This document shows, one piece after another, positions 60,351 to 64,000 of a stretch of 64,000 nt of DNA (positions are counted from its first letter, which is position 1; each line of letters opens with the position of its first letter). The stretch comes from Phanerodontia chrysosporium (Eukaryota > Basidiomycota > Agaricomycetes > Polyporales > Phanerochaetaceae), in contig MJGA01000003.1 of NCBI GenBank assembly GCA_001910725.1, positions 372,001-436,000 of the forward strand, given 5' to 3'. The notes beneath the pieces were generated by a model, which made no database searches, had not been told where the DNA came from, and saw only the letters and a program-made list of their open reading frames with translations. Made by a program: the position numbers and the translations under genes.

Positions 60351-60904
60351 GAGCCGTCTATCTTGGTAGGCAGGTATGTACAGCCTCGAGTGCCTGCGGA
60401 TGTGCCGATGACAGGAGACTTTGTACTGTGACCTTCCGCGCTCGTCAGGTGCAACCACAGATAACCTGCGATGTCGACCAAGGGTCCTGGCAAAGTGGTG
60501 AGATATCACATTGCTAGGACATGGAAACCAATCCGCGCAAAGACACGTACAATGCCTACTGCGCACGGGAGAAGGAACGGAACGGGTCCGTGTTCATATT
60601 TCCAGGCAGTCAATCATTCGCGAGCATGGACCCTAAGTGGAAGCGGTTATCATTGGTGATGTATGAAGTTGTATCACCACTCACTGATATATGCCCACGA
60701 ATAGCTTGCTTGAATGGATGGCAGAGTGCTTTACAAGGGACAAGCAGAGGATTGTCGCCTCTGCCGATATTAAGCCCTCACAGCTTAGGGCGGTGGCCTC
60801 TATTGCTCTGCTGATAATGCATGCCAGCACGTACATCTGCTCGAGAATGATACGGTCAAGCTAATAGGAAGACGGAGGATCTGGTGATCTGAAATGAAAC
60901 AGGT
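60351..60904. other. Spacer between copies 5 and 6
   Basis: About 550 bp with the promoter of copy 5 and the 3' flank of copy 6. No gene is seen. Confidence 0.35.
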
Positions 60905-61365
60905 CTAACGTCTATTCCCGCGTATACGAGCCCACAACCGTCGCCAAAACGAATCCTTTCTTTTTGTCGCCTCGCCTACAGGTGAGGCGCCATGGCCAAC
61001 ACCAACGGTAGCTTCCTTGCGCTCGCCGCCATGATGGTCGGAGGGCAAGGTAGGCGTCGTCTTCGGTTTTTTCTTGGTTGCGGTAGGCTTGTCCGCTGGG
61101 GCACGCGTCTCAAGATCTCTACCAGCATGTCAGACGGCCCCATGGACTGCTTCAGGACGCACCATACATAGTTCGTAGGACTGAGGCCATGTCAACGCCC
61201 TGAGGCTCGATATCTATGTGTCCAGCTTCATGACTATGCCTCGAGGCATCAGGTGTGTCCGCCCTTGAGCGATAGTCAATCGAGGCTGATTTGTTAGGAT
61301 GAGCTCGCGACGCACCTGTGCTCGGCAGAGACAGAAGGTCTACCATCGCCGTTGTCGATGATCAT
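60905..61365 (-). CDS. Acidic array family, copy 6 (unknown function)
   Basis: Not recognised. Probable start ATG at 61365 (MIIDNGDGRPSVSAEH). Exon 1 is followed by a short phase-2 intron (GTGCGT ... CTCAAG, about 44 nt). Exon 2 is RADTPDASRHSHEAGHIDIE and ends VDMASVLRT. A phase-2 intron (GTATGG ... TGGTAG) leads to DLETRAPADKPTATKKKPK. The LE[ST]RAPAD stretch closely matches copy 3. The C-terminus is basic and aromatic (KRKDSFWRRLWARIRGNRR), like copy 4, with the stop at 60905. About 137 residues. TATAGAG occurs on the minus strand about 90 bp upstream. Less acidic in exon 2 than its relatives. Confidence 0.55.
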
Positions 61366-63650
61366 GAGGCCGTATACTGAGAAAGCAAGACTTCACCGGT
61401 GGAGAATGGTGCGGGATGGTACGGAGGCCCCAACTCCGATGGCTGTAGTGAATGTCTCTATATGACGGTATTGCCGCACTGGATATCGTCCGACAAGACT
61501 ATGGGGCTGTGCGACAATGGACTTGTTCCGGTTGCCTTCGAGAAGCGGTTAATGAAGGCCATATGTCATCCCGGCCCTCGGGTCTCGCTCACTATGCTTG
61601 TTATGTCTCTATGTCACCGTCAGTATAGATCAATAGGGAAGTATGAAGCTGTTCTAACATACCGAATAGACGAGCTGCGCGGTGTGAAGCGAGGTGGGTC
61701 GCGGCGCCTCCAAACACGGAAAGGCACAGCCATCTCGACAAGTGGAAGCCATACAGAGACCGCTACGCAGCTCCGTTGAACAGAAGCGTAAACCCTGTCT
61801 GCGACCAGGGACTGGGGGAGATTATTTTCCGGGGCTGCCTGCAGAAGGAGGCTATTCATTTGAAGGTGTCCATCGCGCGAGACAATGCAGTGTCGTAGCG
61901 CCTTTCTTGTGGAAGACACATGGGTTCCATGAACTACTGGCGGCAAAGTGAATTGCGCATATGGTCGACGGAACCAATAGCGCTGCTGAGGAACATCCCC
62001 GTCCTCGTATGCTCGCGCGATGACGGGAAGCATTGGACGGGATGCTGCGCAGAGTCTACCATCGTGAACGATGTGGCTCAGGACCCTAGCCAAAAGATGA
62101 TGGACATATGTCAATCAGGATGAGAAGCTGACAGACTACTCACAGGACAGCCCAACACTAGTTCAAGATTCCATCCGTGAGTAGTTGTTTCGTGACCAGT
62201 CCAGAGGCGGTGGATAGCACGGAGCGCTTGGATCTAATGCATCCGAAAGGCGGTAGAACCCTTGGGAACGGTGGAGAATCCTTCCAAGCAGTAGTCAGGC
62301 TTTCGTGCGAGAAAGACTCGAGAATCTGGCACGAGCTTTCTCAGAAATCATCATGATACTTCTTGCAAGATCTGCTACTCACTCGTCATTACCTTGTTCA
62401 ACATCTGGCATGGTGCACAGGCATTGAGCCCTTTCGTAGGTAATCGCCAGGTATGGTCTCTTCGGCTGCTGCAAGCAGAGGTGATGGCGGATGGAGAAGA
62501 TGCTCGGCCTTGGCGTCTATCTGCGCCCGCGCCGTGATGCGACTCGCCGCGGACGCGACGCGCCTCAACTCCGACCTTCTCATTCACCACGGCAGAGGTT
62601 GGCCAGTGATCGAGGCAACCAAGCTCTTGCATTATTGGAATCTGGAAGGTTGGCCGGGGTATGTACATGTATTCTCTTTGTATTCTCAAGCTCGCGGCGA
62701 CCGCTGCCGTATAATGTAGCTAGGAAATTTGAATTCAGGAAGTGGCTTTGTTGAGCCTGTGACCCGACGTTCCCGGCGAGCGTCCCGAAAGGAGAAGCAG
62801 CATCGTGGAGGAGTCTTGTATGTGCTAACTTAGCACACCGCAAGCCGCGGAATGCGGCCCGCCCTATGCTTCCACGCTGCGTAAGCGGCGTGGTTAGCAG
62901 AGGCGAAGGCCCACAACCCATCCAGTCGTACGGCGCCTGCAGGATGGTTAGGCGAGAAGAACACGAGGTGCCACAGCCATTGAAGCGGCCGTTGTGTGCG
63001 GTTGGACACCGATATGCCGTGGTACCATTTCGAACCTCGGGAGCGACGCTGGACCCCGGCCTGCATTGAAGCTCAACGCTAGGGCATCGATAACCTCGTG
63101 GATGGAATGTGTGTGTGAACCTTGTAAATGCCGGGCTAAGAAAGCACAGCAGTGCCCGATTATGATGCTGTGGCGGCGGCAAACCTCAGATACACGTGAG
63201 CATGGCTTGCGGTACTCGACCTCGAGAACGGCGAGAACAGAGTGCTATTCAGTCTATAGATCTTATACCAGGCCCGTTACATGCACTTGCGAACTATCGA
63301 GTGGCAATAGTGAATATATATGCACAACGTTTACCAAATTGGCCAGCAGGTCGCACACTATTACTACAAGTCTTCTGAGCAGATCGACTGTTTACTGGTA
63401 GACAAAAATCCGTATGGAACTCTGCACAGGCGTTATGTGGCAGTGCACTTAATTGATGCGTGAGGACTCATGTATATTTACGTTCACATGTCAGGACCTT
63501 TGACGCGAGTACTCGCTGTCGGCGCGGCAGCTTTACACGAAAAGGCTTCGAGGGGGGCTGAAGCAGCTTGCGCTGTGGCACCTTCTTGAGCTGCAGGTCA
63601 TTTATTAGTCGTGCGCACTTTTCATGACTGTATGCACGTACGTGAATCAT
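61366..63650. other. 2.3-kb spacer between copies 6 and 7
   Basis: No gene is called. The longest frame (61620-62114, minus) has no domain, acidic block or family intron signature. A minus-strand GVEAR string near 62535 is noted but rejected. Confidence 0.35.
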
Positions 63651-64000
63651 TCACCGGCGGTGGTGGTGAGCGTGGCTTGGCGGCCCATTTTTCTGTTTCA
63701 CCTGACTTGGGGCGTTAAGTCTTCCACGGACCTCGAAACCCCTAGACCACACCACCCATCGGAATTCTGCTAGTTAGTATCTCTATTGAAGCGACGTACA
63801 TCGAGTAGAGGAGAGGGCCCAACCCATTGTCATTGCTTTCGTCGTCACCGGACTCATTGCCCTCAGAACCATCTTCGCCGGCTCTGACATGCATATGAAC
63901 ATCGGCAACGGTGGCCTCAAGAGGCGGCAAGGAACTATGCGAAGTTAGTAGCAATCAGAGGCCAGCTTTGTGAAGGACATACGCAGAGCCTGCAGGGGAT
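63651..64000 (-). CDS. Acidic array family, copy 7 (partial at window edge)
   Basis: Not recognised; exon 1 runs off the right edge. Exon 2 starts after a phase-2 intron (GTATGTCC ... GCATAG, about 63930-63982, with a textbook CTACTAAC branch site). It reads LPPLEATVADVHMHVRAGED, then GSEGNESGDDESNDN, and ends LGPLLYS. The phase-2 intron GTACGTC ... GTCTAG follows. Exon 3 opens GFEVRGRLNAPSQVKQK and ends HAHHHRR at 63651. Same layout as copies 1-6. The array may continue beyond the window. Confidence 0.5.

Noticed and set aside
62400..62690. Possible eighth acidic-array copy on the minus strand (GVEARRVRG string near 62535)
   Set aside because: It lacks an acidic exon, the hydrophobic motif and the phase-2 intron with a good acceptor. 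Arg-rich frames are expected by chance in this GC-rich stretch.

Overview
This looks like nuclear DNA of a filamentous basidiomycete, most likely an Agaricomycete of the polypore type. The evidence is dense genes with many 45-70 nt GT-AG introns, GC-rich coding sequence, short divergent and convergent intergenic gaps, and typical basidiomycete families: DNMT1-type methyltransferase, PriA-like secreted protein, DUF4246, OTT_1508-type deaminase and METTL14-type MT-A70. The phylum is well supported. The order is my inference.

Layout. 0.4-8.6 kb: NIPA-type Mg transporter (-), DPH4 J-protein (+), DNMT1-like cytosine methyltransferase (-). 8.8-12 kb: exocyst EXO84 (+) and a probable U1 snRNA with its own TATA box. 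12.3-22.7 kb: OTT_1508-like deaminase (-), class IV PLP enzyme/ADC lyase (-), a six-ZZ NBR1-type autophagy receptor (+), MATH/BTB protein (-). 23-29 kb: RIB7 (-) divergent from MetAP2 (+), then an alpha/beta hydrolase (+). 29.4-39.5 kb: two type-B carboxylesterases (-) flanking a METTL14-like protein with a Met/Gly-rich tail (+) and a DUF4246 protein (+). 40.9-49.7 kb: PriA-like secreted protein (+), a large XPF/ZIP2-like gene (-), a third carboxylesterase (+). 50.3-54.2 kb: MOSC protein (+), PEP mutase/isocitrate-lyase family enzyme (+), Pin1 isomerase (-).

55-64 kb, running off the right edge, holds the most unusual content: at least seven small, very divergent genes that I do not recognise. 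All share one plan. There is a short N-terminal exon, then an acidic exon ending in a short hydrophobic helix-like motif, then a phase-2 intron, then an exon opening G-[LVF]-E-x-R-[GAD] (D-L-E-T-R-A in one copy) followed by a Lys/Thr/Pro-rich tail. This is a tandem, apparently lineage-specific family.

A second window-wide pattern is that about fifteen otherwise conserved reading frames break at single sites. In almost every case one extra G or C in a G/C run restores the frame. One direction and one base class across unrelated genes points to homopolymer under-calling in the assembly rather than pseudogenes. CDS spans are therefore given as gene extents from start to stop including introns, and some splice sites are approximate.
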